NCBI RefSeq assembly: GCF_003057965.1
Contig: NZ_CP020921.1
Span: 817,001 to 881,000 of the forward strand
Direction: 5' to 3'
Source of the DNA: Thermodesulfobium acidiphilum
GTDB lineage: Bacteria > Thermodesulfobiota > Thermodesulfobiia > Thermodesulfobiales > Thermodesulfobiaceae
DNA length: 64,000 bases
Shown: positions 18,397-27,203 of the stretch, in pieces
How positions within the stretch are numbered: position 1 is the stretch's first letter
How the letters are laid out: the number at the start of each line of letters is the position of its first letter
Translations under genes and position numbers: made by a program
The notes under the pieces: model-generated
Seen by the model: the letters and a program-made list of their open reading frames with translations, nothing else
Told to the model about the DNA's origin: nothing
Databases searched by the model: none

Positions 18397-18742
18397 TCGT
18401 GATAAAGGAAACATATACGAAAGTATTGCTTGTAACTACCTTATAGGTAATGGGTATATAGTTTGCGATAGAAATCTTTCAGCTGGAGTTGGCGAAATTG
18501 ATATACTGGCAAAAAAGGACAATATATTGGTTTTGGTTGAGGTTAAGGGTAAAAGTTCGGAAAAATTTGGTCATCCTCTAGAGTTTATAACTAAAAATAA
18601 GTTGTTAAGAATTAAAAAAGCTTATAATCTTTTGCTCTCTCAAGGTATTTTGCCTGAACATGAGATAGTCAGAGTTGATTTAATATACTTTAAAGCTAAT
18701 AGCGAATATGTACATATTATTGGAGATGATTGGATTTTATGA
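18389..18742 (+). CDS. YraN family endonuclease-fold protein (UPF0102)
   Basis: A 117-residue protein of the YraN family, a Holliday junction resolvase-like nuclease fold of unsettled function. The family core GVGEIDILAKKDNILVLVEVK contains the putative metal-binding D...E.K pattern, followed by KLLRIKKAYNLLL. TTG start inside the end of rnhB. The rnhB-yraN-comM-dprA order is common and hints at DNA processing. Confidence 0.92.
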   Translation: MSNRDKGNIYESIACNYLIGNGYIVCDRNLSAGVGEIDILAKKDNILVLVEVKGKSSEKFGHPLEFITKNKLLRIKKAYNLLLSQGILPEHEIVRVDLIYFKANSEYVHIIGDDWIL

Positions 18743-20265
18743 TATCAAAGGTTAAAAGCGTTACCTTAAATGGACTTGATGCTTATTTGGTTGATATTGA
18801 AGTTAGTTTTACTACTGGATATCCAGGTTTTACTATTGTAGGACTTCCTGATACTGTTATTCAGGAATCAAGAGAAAGAATTAAAACAGCACTCAAACAT
18901 GTCTATAATGAAATACCTGTTAAGAAGATTACAGTAAATCTTGCTCCTGCAGATTTAAGAAAAGAAGGCTCTTATTTAGACTTGCCTGTTGCAATTGGCA
19001 TTCTAGAGGCAGCAGAAATAATTAGAAAGGTTTCTGAAAATATGGCATTTATTGGAGAACTAGGGCTCGACGGTCAGATTCGTGGCGTTTCAGGTGCTAT
19101 TTCTTTAGCACTCGGAGCTAAAAAACTAGGCATTGAATCCTTAGTTCTTTCTGTAGAAAACGCACATGAATGTGCAATAGTCCCAGAAGTAAAAACTTAT
19201 AGTTTTTCTAATCTTAATCAGGTTATAGAAGTCTTTAGAGGAGATGTTTCAATTGACAATTTTCTTACAAAAAGAGAATTAGAAGAAGAGATCGAGACAA
19301 ATTTTGATATTGACTATTCTGATGTAAAAGGGCAAGAAAGGGCAAAAAGGGCGATAACAATTTCTGCTGTAGGGAGACATAACATACTTTTGATGGGTCC
19401 TCCAGGTTCCGGAAAGTCTATGTTAATGAAAAGATTTCCCACAATTCTACCCCATCTTGATGATGAAGAGAGTATCGTAGTAACACAAATTTATAGTTTG
19501 ATAGGGGAGATGAAGAATAGAAAAAGTCTTATAAGAAAAAGACCTTTTAGAAGTCCTCATCATTCAATTTCGCTCGCGGGTCTTACAGGTGGTGGATCGC
19601 CGCCTAAACCAGGGGAGATGAGTTTGGCTCATAGAGGAATACTGTTTTTAGATGAAATTCTTGAATTTAGAAAAGATTTGATTGAATCTCTCAGACAACC
19701 CTTAGAAGATGGGAAAATTACAATTAGCAGGGCTTCTTCCTCTTTAACCTTTCCTGCACAATTTTTGTTGGCTGCCTGTTCAAATCCATGTAAATGTGGT
19801 TATTTTAAAGATAGATTTAATCCTTGCACTTGTACTCTAAGCGATATTAAGAAATATAGAAGTAAACTTTCAGGACCTATTAGAGACAGATTCGATATTA
19901 TGCTTGAGGTTCCCAGACTTTCAAATGAAGAACTATTGGGAATGAAGCCTGGCAAAACTTCTGAAGAGATGAAAAATGAAATATTAAAAGCAAAAAAGTT
20001 TCAGTTGGCAAGAACCAAAGGAGTCGTCAAAAATAATTCTGAACTTAGTCCGAAAGAAATAAAAAAATATATAATTTTGGATGATAAGGCAAAAAAACTT
20101 TTGGCTACTGCAATAGATAATCATCATTTTTCTGCTAGAGCATACGATAAAATCTTAAAACTTTCAAGAACCATAGCTGATTTAGATGAAGAAGAAATTG
20201 TTAAACCACAGCATATAGCAGAGGCTATTTCTTTAAGAAACATAAAATGGGATCCATATGACTGA
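18739..20265 (+). CDS. comM: YifB/ComM family Mg-chelatase-like AAA+ ATPase
   Basis: ComM is a helicase acting in branch migration during natural transformation. The 508 residues have an N-terminal Lon-like S5 fold domain (FTIVGLPDTVIQESRERI), then an AAA+ core: Walker A GPPGSGKSML, RPFRSPHHSISLAGL, Walker B GILFLDEILEF, SNPCKCGY, and a C-terminal lid with LSRTIADLD. ATG at 18739 overlaps the yraN stop (ATGA); a TTG at 18730 is a weaker option. dprA overlaps downstream, forming a DNA uptake/processing pair. Confidence 0.94.
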   Translation: MISKVKSVTLNGLDAYLVDIEVSFTTGYPGFTIVGLPDTVIQESRERIKTALKHVYNEIPVKKITVNLAPADLRKEGSYLDLPVAIGILEAAEIIRKVSENMAFIGELGLDGQIRGVSGAISLALGAKKLGIESLVLSVENAHECAIVPEVKTYSFSNLNQVIEVFRGDVSIDNFLTKRELEEEIETNFDIDYSDVKGQERAKRAITISAVGRHNILLMGPPGSGKSMLMKRFPTILPHLDDEESIVVTQIYSLIGEMKNRKSLIRKRPFRSPHHSISLAGLTGGGSPPKPGEMSLAHRGILFLDEILEFRKDLIESLRQPLEDGKITISRASSSLTFPAQFLLAACSNPCKCGYFKDRFNPCTCTLSDIKKYRSKLSGPIRDRFDIMLEVPRLSNEELLGMKPGKTSEEMKNEILKAKKFQLARTKGVVKNNSELSPKEIKKYIILDDKAKKLLATAIDNHHFSARAYDKILKLSRTIADLDEEEIVKPQHIAEAISLRNIKWDPYD

Positions 20266-21301
20266 TATAGAACTATGGTTGGCTCTTTCTATTTGTAAAA
20301 TACCATTTAAGAAAATTAGAGACAGATTAGAAGACACAGAATTCCTTGAATTTTTGGTTAAAGAATTTTGTGATAAAAGTAATCTTCTTAAACTAGATAA
20401 AAAGGTTAAATCAACTATAGAATTTGCAGAAAAAAATAATGTTGAATTAATTCCGTATTTTTCAAAAAAATATCCTGATAACCTAAAGCATTTAAATGAT
20501 CCCCCAATCTTACTCTATTGTAAAGGCAATGTAAATTTATTAAAAAGTGAAAAAATGCTATCAATAGTAGGTTCAAGAAGGGCAACTGCATATGGGAAAT
20601 CTCAGGTAATAGAATTTTCTAAGCAACTTTCAAGTTTTGGTTTTACAATTGTTTCTGGCTTGGCAAGAGGTATTGATGAGTATGCTCACAGATCTTGTTT
20701 GGAAGTAGGCGGTAAAACTATTGCAGTGCTTGGTAATGGCTTAGATATATTTTATCCTACTGAAAATAGAGAACTTCAAATTGAAATATCAGAAATGGGA
20801 CTATTGGTTAGCGAATATTCCTTTAAAGAAGGACCAACACCTTATTCTTTTCCTAAAAGGAATAGAATTATTGCAGCTCTTTCTAAAGGCACATTGGTTG
20901 TTGAAGCAGAGAAAAAGAGCGGTGCACTTTTGACTGCAGGTTTTTCTTTAGATCTTGGAAGAGATATATTTTCTCTTCCTGGTCCTGTAAATTCTCCAAA
21001 AAGTTTTGGGACTAACACTCTTATCAGAAACGGTGCTATTTTGGTAAGGTCTTTCGAAGATATATTGGATGAGTTTGGATATACAATTGTAAAGGAAAAC
21101 TATAAACTTGAACAACTTGAAATTCTAACACCCTATGAAGAGCGAGTTTTATCGTGTTTAAATTCTATTAGTTATACGCCCTTTGAGTTAATTTCTTCTA
21201 AAATTGAAGATTTAGAACCTCAAGATTTGATACTCATACTAACAGAGCTTGCACTTAAAAATAAAATTGTAGAGTTTGGGGGAAGTTACAAAATTCTATG
21301 A
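20258..21301 (+). CDS. dprA: DNA-processing protein DprA
   Basis: Loads RecA on incoming single-stranded DNA during transformation. The 347 residues have the Rossmann-like DprA core: IVGSRRATAYGKSQ, SGLARGIDEYAHRSCL, GKTIAVLGNGLDIFYP, PFPKRNR-type loop (SFPKRNRIIAALS) and SGALLTAGFSLD. An extension after about residue 285 resembles the winged-helix tail of DprA. It overlaps comM by 8 bases, and the next gene overlaps it by 4. Confidence 0.95.
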   Translation: MTDIELWLALSICKIPFKKIRDRLEDTEFLEFLVKEFCDKSNLLKLDKKVKSTIEFAEKNNVELIPYFSKKYPDNLKHLNDPPILLYCKGNVNLLKSEKMLSIVGSRRATAYGKSQVIEFSKQLSSFGFTIVSGLARGIDEYAHRSCLEVGGKTIAVLGNGLDIFYPTENRELQIEISEMGLLVSEYSFKEGPTPYSFPKRNRIIAALSKGTLVVEAEKKSGALLTAGFSLDLGRDIFSLPGPVNSPKSFGTNTLIRNGAILVRSFEDILDEFGYTIVKENYKLEQLEILTPYEERVLSCLNSISYTPFELISSKIEDLEPQDLILILTELALKNKIVEFGGSYKIL

Positions 21302-24300
21302 AGAATCTTAAGAATAATTCTTTAATATTTTTATCGTTTGTAATTACAATTTTTATAATTCTTTTTATCGCATTATTATTAAATAAAAAGAATAACATTA
21401 TTTATTCAGGAAATTGGTTACAATCTGGTTACGACCAGGCTGGTACAAGATATTCTAATGTAAACATTCCTCTCCATCCTAAAGCAAAGTGGATTTATAA
21501 TGCTAAGGGTTGGATCGTTGGCAGCCCTGCCGTAAAGGATAGCTTTGTTTATGTAAATGTTTTAGGGGGGGAACTTCTTAAATTAGACTTAAACGATGGT
21601 AATTTAGTTTGGTCTATGGGTGAAGGTGGATTTAGTTCTGTGGCCCTAGAACATGATAGGGTTTATGCTGGAATGGTTGGTAAATATGGGCTTTCATCTA
21701 TTGATCCAAATAACGGAAATGTATATTTTTCAAATCCCTTATGGAGAGGGATTCGTTCTAGTCCCGTTATAGATAGCAACATGGTATTTATAACGTCGCT
21801 GGACGGAAACATATATTCATATAATTCAATTAGCGGGAAGAAAATTTGGTCAAGATTTTTAGGAGAACATGAAATGGCTACCCCAGCTGTTTCGCAGGGT
21901 AGAGTAGTTGTAGGTAGTGAAAATAAAACTCTATACTGTTTATCTGAAAAAAATGGCGAGATTTTATGGAAAATAAAATTATCAAATATTATTAGGGCAG
22001 ATCCTGCTATTTTTGATAATAAAATTTATATTGGTGATTTTTCGGGCAACTTTTATTGTATTGATCTTCAAAACGGAAAAATTTTGTGGACTTATAAAAC
22101 TGGTGATGCAATTCTTAATTCTGCTGCAGTTACTCCTGATGGAAATATTTATTTTCCCTCTTGTGACGGCTACATATACGCAGTAAACCCTTATGGCAAA
22201 CTACTTTGGAAGTTTAAAACTAATAGCTATCCATCTTCCTCTGTTACTGCTACTAAAGATAGTATATTGTTTGGTACATATGATGGTGGGATTTATGCAT
22301 TAGATATAACTGATGGCAAACTGATTTGGAGACTGTATGCAGGTGGGCCAATTAGATCGAACGTTGTTCCAATAAACAACATGATCATTGCAGGTTCTGA
22401 TGATGGTAAGGTTTATGCTTTTACTGATAATGGAACCCTTCCTGCGGACAAAAAAATAGTATCTTATACTCAAGATAAAGCCACATTTGCTAAATTAGAA
22501 AACGATAAGGTGATTATTCCTTCTGAAGATCTCAAGTGTTCTGCCAAGGTTGATGTCTTAATTTTTGGTGGTTCTATTAGTGCTCTTACAGTGGCAAAGC
22601 AGATTAAGGATTCTGGAAAAAGCGTAATGATAATTGACAGTGCCCCCTTCCTTGGTGGTAGGTTTACCCAGGGTTTCTCTCCTTTGCAATATTCTGAGCT
22701 TACTAAAACTTTTGGAAATTTTATAAAGCATGTTCAAAATACTTACTATAAAAATGTTTCAGATGACAAGTATGTTGATACAGAAATATTAAAATTTGCT
22801 CTTGATAAGTTTGCTAGAGAAAACAAGATCCCGGTTTTATTTCACTCTTATCCTTTAAACGTGTTTAGTAAAGATGGTTATAAATATACATTATTTATCT
22901 CTAAGGGTGGTCATCAGATAATACGTTCAAAAGTTGTAATAGATGCATCTAATAATTCTCTTCTTTTAGGAACAGCAGATCCTTCAATTTTAAATTTTGA
23001 TAGAGCAGTTCTGAACTTTTCTGTAATAAATTCTAATTATAAAAACACTAACACTGCTTTTAATAATCAAAAAGTTTTATCTTTTAGTTTGGGAAAACCG
23101 ATAAAAAATTCTAGCGAATATATTGACACTGAAGAATATCTAAGAAACATGTATGCAAACTATATCCTTTCAAATCATACATTTATACCAGGAGTATCTC
23201 CTATAAGTTTAGTTTTGAAAAGACCTAATAATGAATTTAAGGAAGTTAATAGTGATGAATTTTTATTGCCTGATAATCCATATACTCCTGAAAGGGATAT
23301 AGAAAAAATTCTAACTTCACTAAAAGATACAGAAGCCAACAACCCCGAAAATACTTTTCATGTAAATCAGGAAGAGATTCGTATTTTAAAAAAATATGAT
23401 GTGGTTATTGTTGGTGGAGGGCCTAGTGGTTTTGCTGCATCAATTATGGCTGCTAGAATGGGCATGAAGGTAGCTCTTATAGAACAATATCCATTTTTTG
23501 GTGGAATGGGTACTGCAGGAGGGGTTAGTTATTTTGAACCTGGTTCTGTTGGAGTAATTTTTAAAGAAGTGAGAACAAAGCTTTATGGATCAAAAAATTT
23601 GCCAAATGTAGGTAGACTTTTTGATACTGAGATTGCTAAATCAATTTATCAGAATATGGTTCATAATGAAAAAAATATTACAGTTTATTTTGACTCTTTT
23701 GCTCTAATGCCTGTGATGGATTCAAAGAAGGTACTTGGGGTGGTAATTAAAAGACCATACGACTGTGTGGCTATTTTGGGAAAAAGAGTAATTGATGCAA
23801 CGGGTGATGGTGATATTGCTGCTAAAGCAGGTGTTCAATACGTTTTTGGCAGAACATGGGATCATAAAATTATGCCATTAACGACAATGTTTACAATGTA
23901 TCCAACAGGTCCAAAAAGAGAAAAGGGAGTATGGGTGCTTTCAAATGGGAAAGTTTTAGTAAATGAAACTAGAGTATATGCAAATCCACTTAACATTGAC
24001 AAGTTTTCTAATGCAGAAATGATTGGTAGAGAACAAATGTGGGATATTTTTTCTAATATTGAGAAAAGATATAATTATAGGATTTTATCTTCAGGTCCTC
24101 AAATTGGAGTTAGGGAATCAAGACATTTCCTTGGTGAATATACACTTCAAGAGAAAGATATTCTGGTAGGAAGACACTTTTATGATGGTATTGCGTTATG
24201 CTTTTATGGAGTTGATATCCATAATCCATACGGAGGACCAGGAGGTTTTCAATTACCGATTATTCCTTATGAAATACCTTTAAGAACTTTGATTCCTCAA

Positions 24301-24510
24301 GGAGTTGATAATCTGATAATTGTTGGAAGAACTATTAGCGCACAGCCACTTGCAATGGCATCATTTAGAGTGCAATCAACTATGATGAGCGTTGGTGAAG
24401 CCGGTGGCCTTTTGGCTGCAGAGTCGATAAGATCAGACTTACCTGTAAAAGATGTAGATGGAGCAAAGATTAAACATATCCTAAGAAACATGGGGGTATA
24501 TCTTCCATAG
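21298..24510 (+). CDS. Membrane-anchored PQQ-like beta-propeller fused to two FAD-binding oxidoreductase modules
   Basis: A 1070-residue fusion. Residues about 9-29 form one hydrophobic segment (signal anchor, not twin-arginine). Residues about 38-390 hold repeated PQQ/PQQ-like propeller blades (e.g. GELLKLDLNDGNLVW, GNIYSYNSISGKKIW, GGIYALDITDGKLIW). Residues about 420-650 begin with a dinucleotide fold VDVLIFGGSISALTVAKQI and FLGGRFTQG but look incomplete. Residues about 700-1070 form a full FAD_oxidored-type module with VVIVGGGPSGFAASIMAARMG, FFGGMGTAGG, DATGDGDIAAKAG and PQIGVRESRHFLGEYTL. The start overlaps dprA by 4 bases. Substrate and cofactor are unknown. Propeller and FAD modules would lie outside if the anchor inserts N-in. 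Confidence 0.85.
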   Translation: MKNLKNNSLIFLSFVITIFIILFIALLLNKKNNIIYSGNWLQSGYDQAGTRYSNVNIPLHPKAKWIYNAKGWIVGSPAVKDSFVYVNVLGGELLKLDLNDGNLVWSMGEGGFSSVALEHDRVYAGMVGKYGLSSIDPNNGNVYFSNPLWRGIRSSPVIDSNMVFITSLDGNIYSYNSISGKKIWSRFLGEHEMATPAVSQGRVVVGSENKTLYCLSEKNGEILWKIKLSNIIRADPAIFDNKIYIGDFSGNFYCIDLQNGKILWTYKTGDAILNSAAVTPDGNIYFPSCDGYIYAVNPYGKLLWKFKTNSYPSSSVTATKDSILFGTYDGGIYALDITDGKLIWRLYAGGPIRSNVVPINNMIIAGSDDGKVYAFTDNGTLPADKKIVSYTQDKATFAKLENDKVIIPSEDLKCSAKVDVLIFGGSISALTVAKQIKDSGKSVMIIDSAPFLGGRFTQGFSPLQYSELTKTFGNFIKHVQNTYYKNVSDDKYVDTEILKFALDKFARENKIPVLFHSYPLNVFSKDGYKYTLFISKGGHQIIRSKVVIDASNNSLLLGTADPSILNFDRAVLNFSVINSNYKNTNTAFNNQKVLSFSLGKPIKNSSEYIDTEEYLRNMYANYILSNHTFIPGVSPISLVLKRPNNEFKEVNSDEFLLPDNPYTPERDIEKILTSLKDTEANNPENTFHVNQEEIRILKKYDVVIVGGGPSGFAASIMAARMGMKVALIEQYPFFGGMGTAGGVSYFEPGSVGVIFKEVRTKLYGSKNLPNVGRLFDTEIAKSIYQNMVHNEKNITVYFDSFALMPVMDSKKVLGVVIKRPYDCVAILGKRVIDATGDGDIAAKAGVQYVFGRTWDHKIMPLTTMFTMYPTGPKREKGVWVLSNGKVLVNETRVYANPLNIDKFSNAEMIGREQMWDIFSNIEKRYNYRILSSGPQIGVRESRHFLGEYTLQEKDILVGRHFYDGIALCFYGVDIHNPYGGPGGFQLPIIPYEIPLRTLIPQGVDNLIIVGRTISAQPLAMASFRVQSTMMSVGEAGGLLAAESIRSDLPVKDVDGAKIKHILRNMGVYLP

Positions 24511-24571
24511 AATATGTTAATATTATCAATGTATGACGTTAAAAATATTAAGTGAAACGGAGATAATATAA

Positions 24572-24949
24572 ATGTATACTCTTATAGTTGAAGATAGTTT
24601 TTCTTCTGCTCATTTTTTAACCAATAATGGAGAAATTGAATTTGAGCCTCTTCATGGACATACATTTAAAGTAAGTGTTGAAATTTCTGGTAATACGCTT
24701 GATGATTTTGGAATGTTAATTGATTTTAGAATTATAAAAAAGAAGTTGAAAGAGATTTTAGATATTTTTGATCATAAACTTTTGAACGATGTTGTAAAGT
24801 TTAGCCCAACTTCAGAAAATTTGTCAAAGTATATATTTGATGAGTTTGAAAAATTTTTAGAAAATTATAAAGGAATAATTGTTAGCTCTGTTACAGTTTG
24901 GGAATCACAAACAACTTGTGCAAAATATAAAAAAGAGGTGTCTAGATGA
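24572..24949 (+). CDS. queD: 6-carboxy-5,6,7,8-tetrahydropterin synthase / PTPS-like protein
   Basis: A 125-residue 6-pyruvoyltetrahydropterin synthase fold protein, probably QueD of queuosine synthesis. Zinc ligands are visible as His in SFSSAHFL and the pair in PLHGHTFKV. The catalytic DHKLLND and a C-terminal E in VTVWESQT are present. The usual QueD cysteine region is not clear, so a related pterin enzyme is possible. ATG at 24572 with GGAG upstream. argF overlaps the end (ATGA). Confidence 0.87.
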   Translation: MYTLIVEDSFSSAHFLTNNGEIEFEPLHGHTFKVSVEISGNTLDDFGMLIDFRIIKKKLKEILDIFDHKLLNDVVKFSPTSENLSKYIFDEFEKFLENYKGIIVSSVTVWESQTTCAKYKKEVSR

Positions 24950-25875
24950 ATAGAAAATCTTTTTTAGACTTAACAGTCTTTGACAACCATTCTTTGAAAG
25001 AAATTATAAAACTTTCAGATAAACTTTCTACAACTAGGTTTTTACTTGGTGATGTTTTAAAACAAAAAGTCATAGCTTTAATTTTTTTAAAGCACTCTAC
25101 CAGAACAAGAGTCTCTTTTGAAGTTGCTATTAGAGACCTTGGTGGAAGCACTATTTTTCTTGGTAGAGATGAGCTTCAAATAGGAAGGGGTGAACCCATA
25201 AAGGATACCGCTAGAGTGCTAAGTGGTTATGTTCATGGTATAATTGCAAGGCTTTATAGTCACGATTCTTTAATAGAACTAGCAAATTATTCGACTATCC
25301 CTATTATTAATGCTTTAACTGATTATAATCATCCTGTTCAGATACTTGCAGATCTGCTCACAGTTTATCAGGAATTTAAAACCTTAAATGTAAAATGGGC
25401 TTATGTTGGAGATGGAAACAATATAGCAAGGTCTTTAGTGGAAGCTGCTAGTATAATTGGTTTTGAGTTGTGTATAGCATCTCCACAAGGGTATGAGCTT
25501 GAAAAAGAATTTAAAGAAAAGTATAGAAATTTTGATTTTATTAAATTTACAAACGATCCTGTTTTATCTGTAAAAGGAGCATCGGTAGTATATACTGACA
25601 CCTGGATTAGCATGGGTCAAGAAGCGGAAAAGGAAAAAAGAATATCTGATTTCAAAAGGTTTATTGTTAATAAAGAACTTTTCTCTCATGCAAGAGAAGA
25701 TGCTATATTTTTGCACTGTTTGCCTGCTTATAGGGGGCTTGAGGTTAGTGAAGATGTTTTAGAGGGAGAAAGATCGAGAGTTTTTAAACAAGCTCACAAC
25801 AGATTGCATAGCGAAAAGGCTCTTTTGTGGTCTATATATAGTGGTTATTTATCTGATAAAATTTTGTTAAAGTAA
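24946..25875 (+). CDS. argF: Ornithine carbamoyltransferase
   Basis: Makes citrulline from ornithine and carbamoyl phosphate in arginine synthesis. The 309 residues show the carbamoyl-phosphate motif STRTRVSFEVA, GRGEPIKDTARVL, HPVQILADLLTVYQE, DTWISMGQEAE and the ornithine motif HCLPAYRGLEVS. All expected binding residues are present. It overlaps queD by 4 bases although the two pathways are unrelated. Confidence 0.97.
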   Translation: MNRKSFLDLTVFDNHSLKEIIKLSDKLSTTRFLLGDVLKQKVIALIFLKHSTRTRVSFEVAIRDLGGSTIFLGRDELQIGRGEPIKDTARVLSGYVHGIIARLYSHDSLIELANYSTIPIINALTDYNHPVQILADLLTVYQEFKTLNVKWAYVGDGNNIARSLVEAASIIGFELCIASPQGYELEKEFKEKYRNFDFIKFTNDPVLSVKGASVVYTDTWISMGQEAEKEKRISDFKRFIVNKELFSHAREDAIFLHCLPAYRGLEVSEDVLEGERSRVFKQAHNRLHSEKALLWSIYSGYLSDKILLK

Positions 25876-25898
25876 ACTATTCTGGAGGTTATTAACTC

Positions 25899-26576
25899 AT
25901 GAGATCTTTAGTTATTTTGCTCTTGTTTTTAAGCTTATTAATTCCGGGTAACCTTGCTTTTGCTGAAAAGAATTTAAAGACTGAAGTGGATTTAAAAAAA
26001 GAACAAAATGCTCCTGATGTATTCAGCAAACTTGAGGATGTGCCCGATATGACTTTTAAAATTAGCTTTGATTCGTTTAAATACAAAAAAGCAAAATCGG
26101 CAGACATTTATCTTAAACCTGGAAAAATTCTAATAAGCTTTAATGGTCCTTTGTTTTTAGGACAACAAACTCAAATTCTTGCACTTAGTAAGGATAGGTC
26201 GGTATACTTTATGCTACCAGTTTTACAAAGAGCTATAAGGTTTGAAGCAGACAAATTCCCAAAATATACCAAAGAGCTAAATGAATTTTTTATACTTCCT
26301 ACTTATGGTGAACAAGTAATGAAAGACGACAATTTTAAGAAGATTGGTGAAGAGGAAGTAGAAGGAGAGACTTGCTATGAAATGCAGAAAAAGATTGAAG
26401 GCAAAGAGCTTACTGTGTGGGTTGGCAAGTGGACACATTTTATTAGAAAAGCGGATTTGACTTCTTCTAAAGGAACTACTCATATTACAATAACTGATTT
26501 AGTTTGGGGATTTCCTGTCTCTGACGACTACTTTAAAATTCCATCTAACATGGTAGTTTATGACTGGAAGAAATAG
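25899..26576 (+). CDS. Secreted LolA/outer-membrane lipoprotein-sorting-like protein
   Basis: A 225-residue exported protein. Residues 1-23 are a typical Sec signal peptide (MRSLVILLLFLSLLIPGN, then AFA cleavage). The mature part is beta-rich with phrases typical of LolA-like folds (KSADIYLKPGKILISF, GEEEVEGETCYEMQKK, KWTHFIRKADL). Proteins of this fold carry lipids or lipoproteins in the periplasm, supporting a diderm cell; the exact role is not determined. GGAGG precedes the ATG at 25899. No lipobox cysteine was seen. Confidence 0.75.
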   Translation: MRSLVILLLFLSLLIPGNLAFAEKNLKTEVDLKKEQNAPDVFSKLEDVPDMTFKISFDSFKYKKAKSADIYLKPGKILISFNGPLFLGQQTQILALSKDRSVYFMLPVLQRAIRFEADKFPKYTKELNEFFILPTYGEQVMKDDNFKKIGEEEVEGETCYEMQKKIEGKELTVWVGKWTHFIRKADLTSSKGTTHITITDLVWGFPVSDDYFKIPSNMVVYDWKK

Positions 26577-26582
26577 AATAAA

Positions 26583-27203
26583 ATGTACTTTCCTTTCTTA
26601 ATAAACTTAGATGGCAAAGCTATATTAGTTGTTGGCGGTGGAAAAGTGGCCTACAGGAAAGTTTTGCTATTCAAAAAATTCTCTAATGATATTACTATTA
26701 TTGCGCCTGAATTATGTTCTGAGTTGGAGGAAGAAATTAAAAAGAGCAATTTTGTTTACTTAAAAAAATATTTTGAAAATGGTGATACTTTTAAATTTGA
26801 TGTAATTATAGCCGCAACAAATAGCAGAGATGTGAATAGATTAATTTATTTAGAATCAAAAAAAAATAATAAACTTATAAATGTAGTAGATGATCCTGAA
26901 CTTTGTGCTTTTATAGTGCCATCTATAATATCTTATGAAAATTTTTTAATTGCTTTTTCTACATTTGGAAAGGCTCCATCGTTATCAAGGGTATTCAGAG
27001 AGGAACTTGAAAGGGATTTCGATTCTAGTTTTAATAGTATTATTGGATACTTAGAATCTTTAAGAGAAAGTATTAAGAATAAAAATTATCTGCCGAAAGA
27101 AAGAGAAAAAATTTTATTAGATTGTTCCCGTAAAGCATTTAAGTATTTTAGAAGAGGTAAAAGCCTTTCAGAAATTAAGGCGATGATTGAAAGTTGCAAT
27201 TAA
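26583..27203 (+). CDS. Precorrin-2 dehydrogenase / sirohydrochlorin ferrochelatase (siroheme synthase, CysG N-terminal type)
   Basis: Oxidises precorrin-2 to sirohydrochlorin and may insert iron, giving siroheme, the cofactor of sulfite reductases. The 206 residues have the opening FPFLINLDGKAILVVGGGKVAYRKV with an NAD fold, IIAATNSRDVN, NVVDDPELCAFIVPS and FSTFGKAPSLSRVFREELE. There is no methyltransferase half, as in Met8-type proteins. It is followed directly by hemA. Confidence 0.92.
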   Translation: MYFPFLINLDGKAILVVGGGKVAYRKVLLFKKFSNDITIIAPELCSELEEEIKKSNFVYLKKYFENGDTFKFDVIIAATNSRDVNRLIYLESKKNNKLINVVDDPELCAFIVPSIISYENFLIAFSTFGKAPSLSRVFREELERDFDSSFNSIIGYLESLRESIKNKNYLPKEREKILLDCSRKAFKYFRRGKSLSEIKAMIESCN

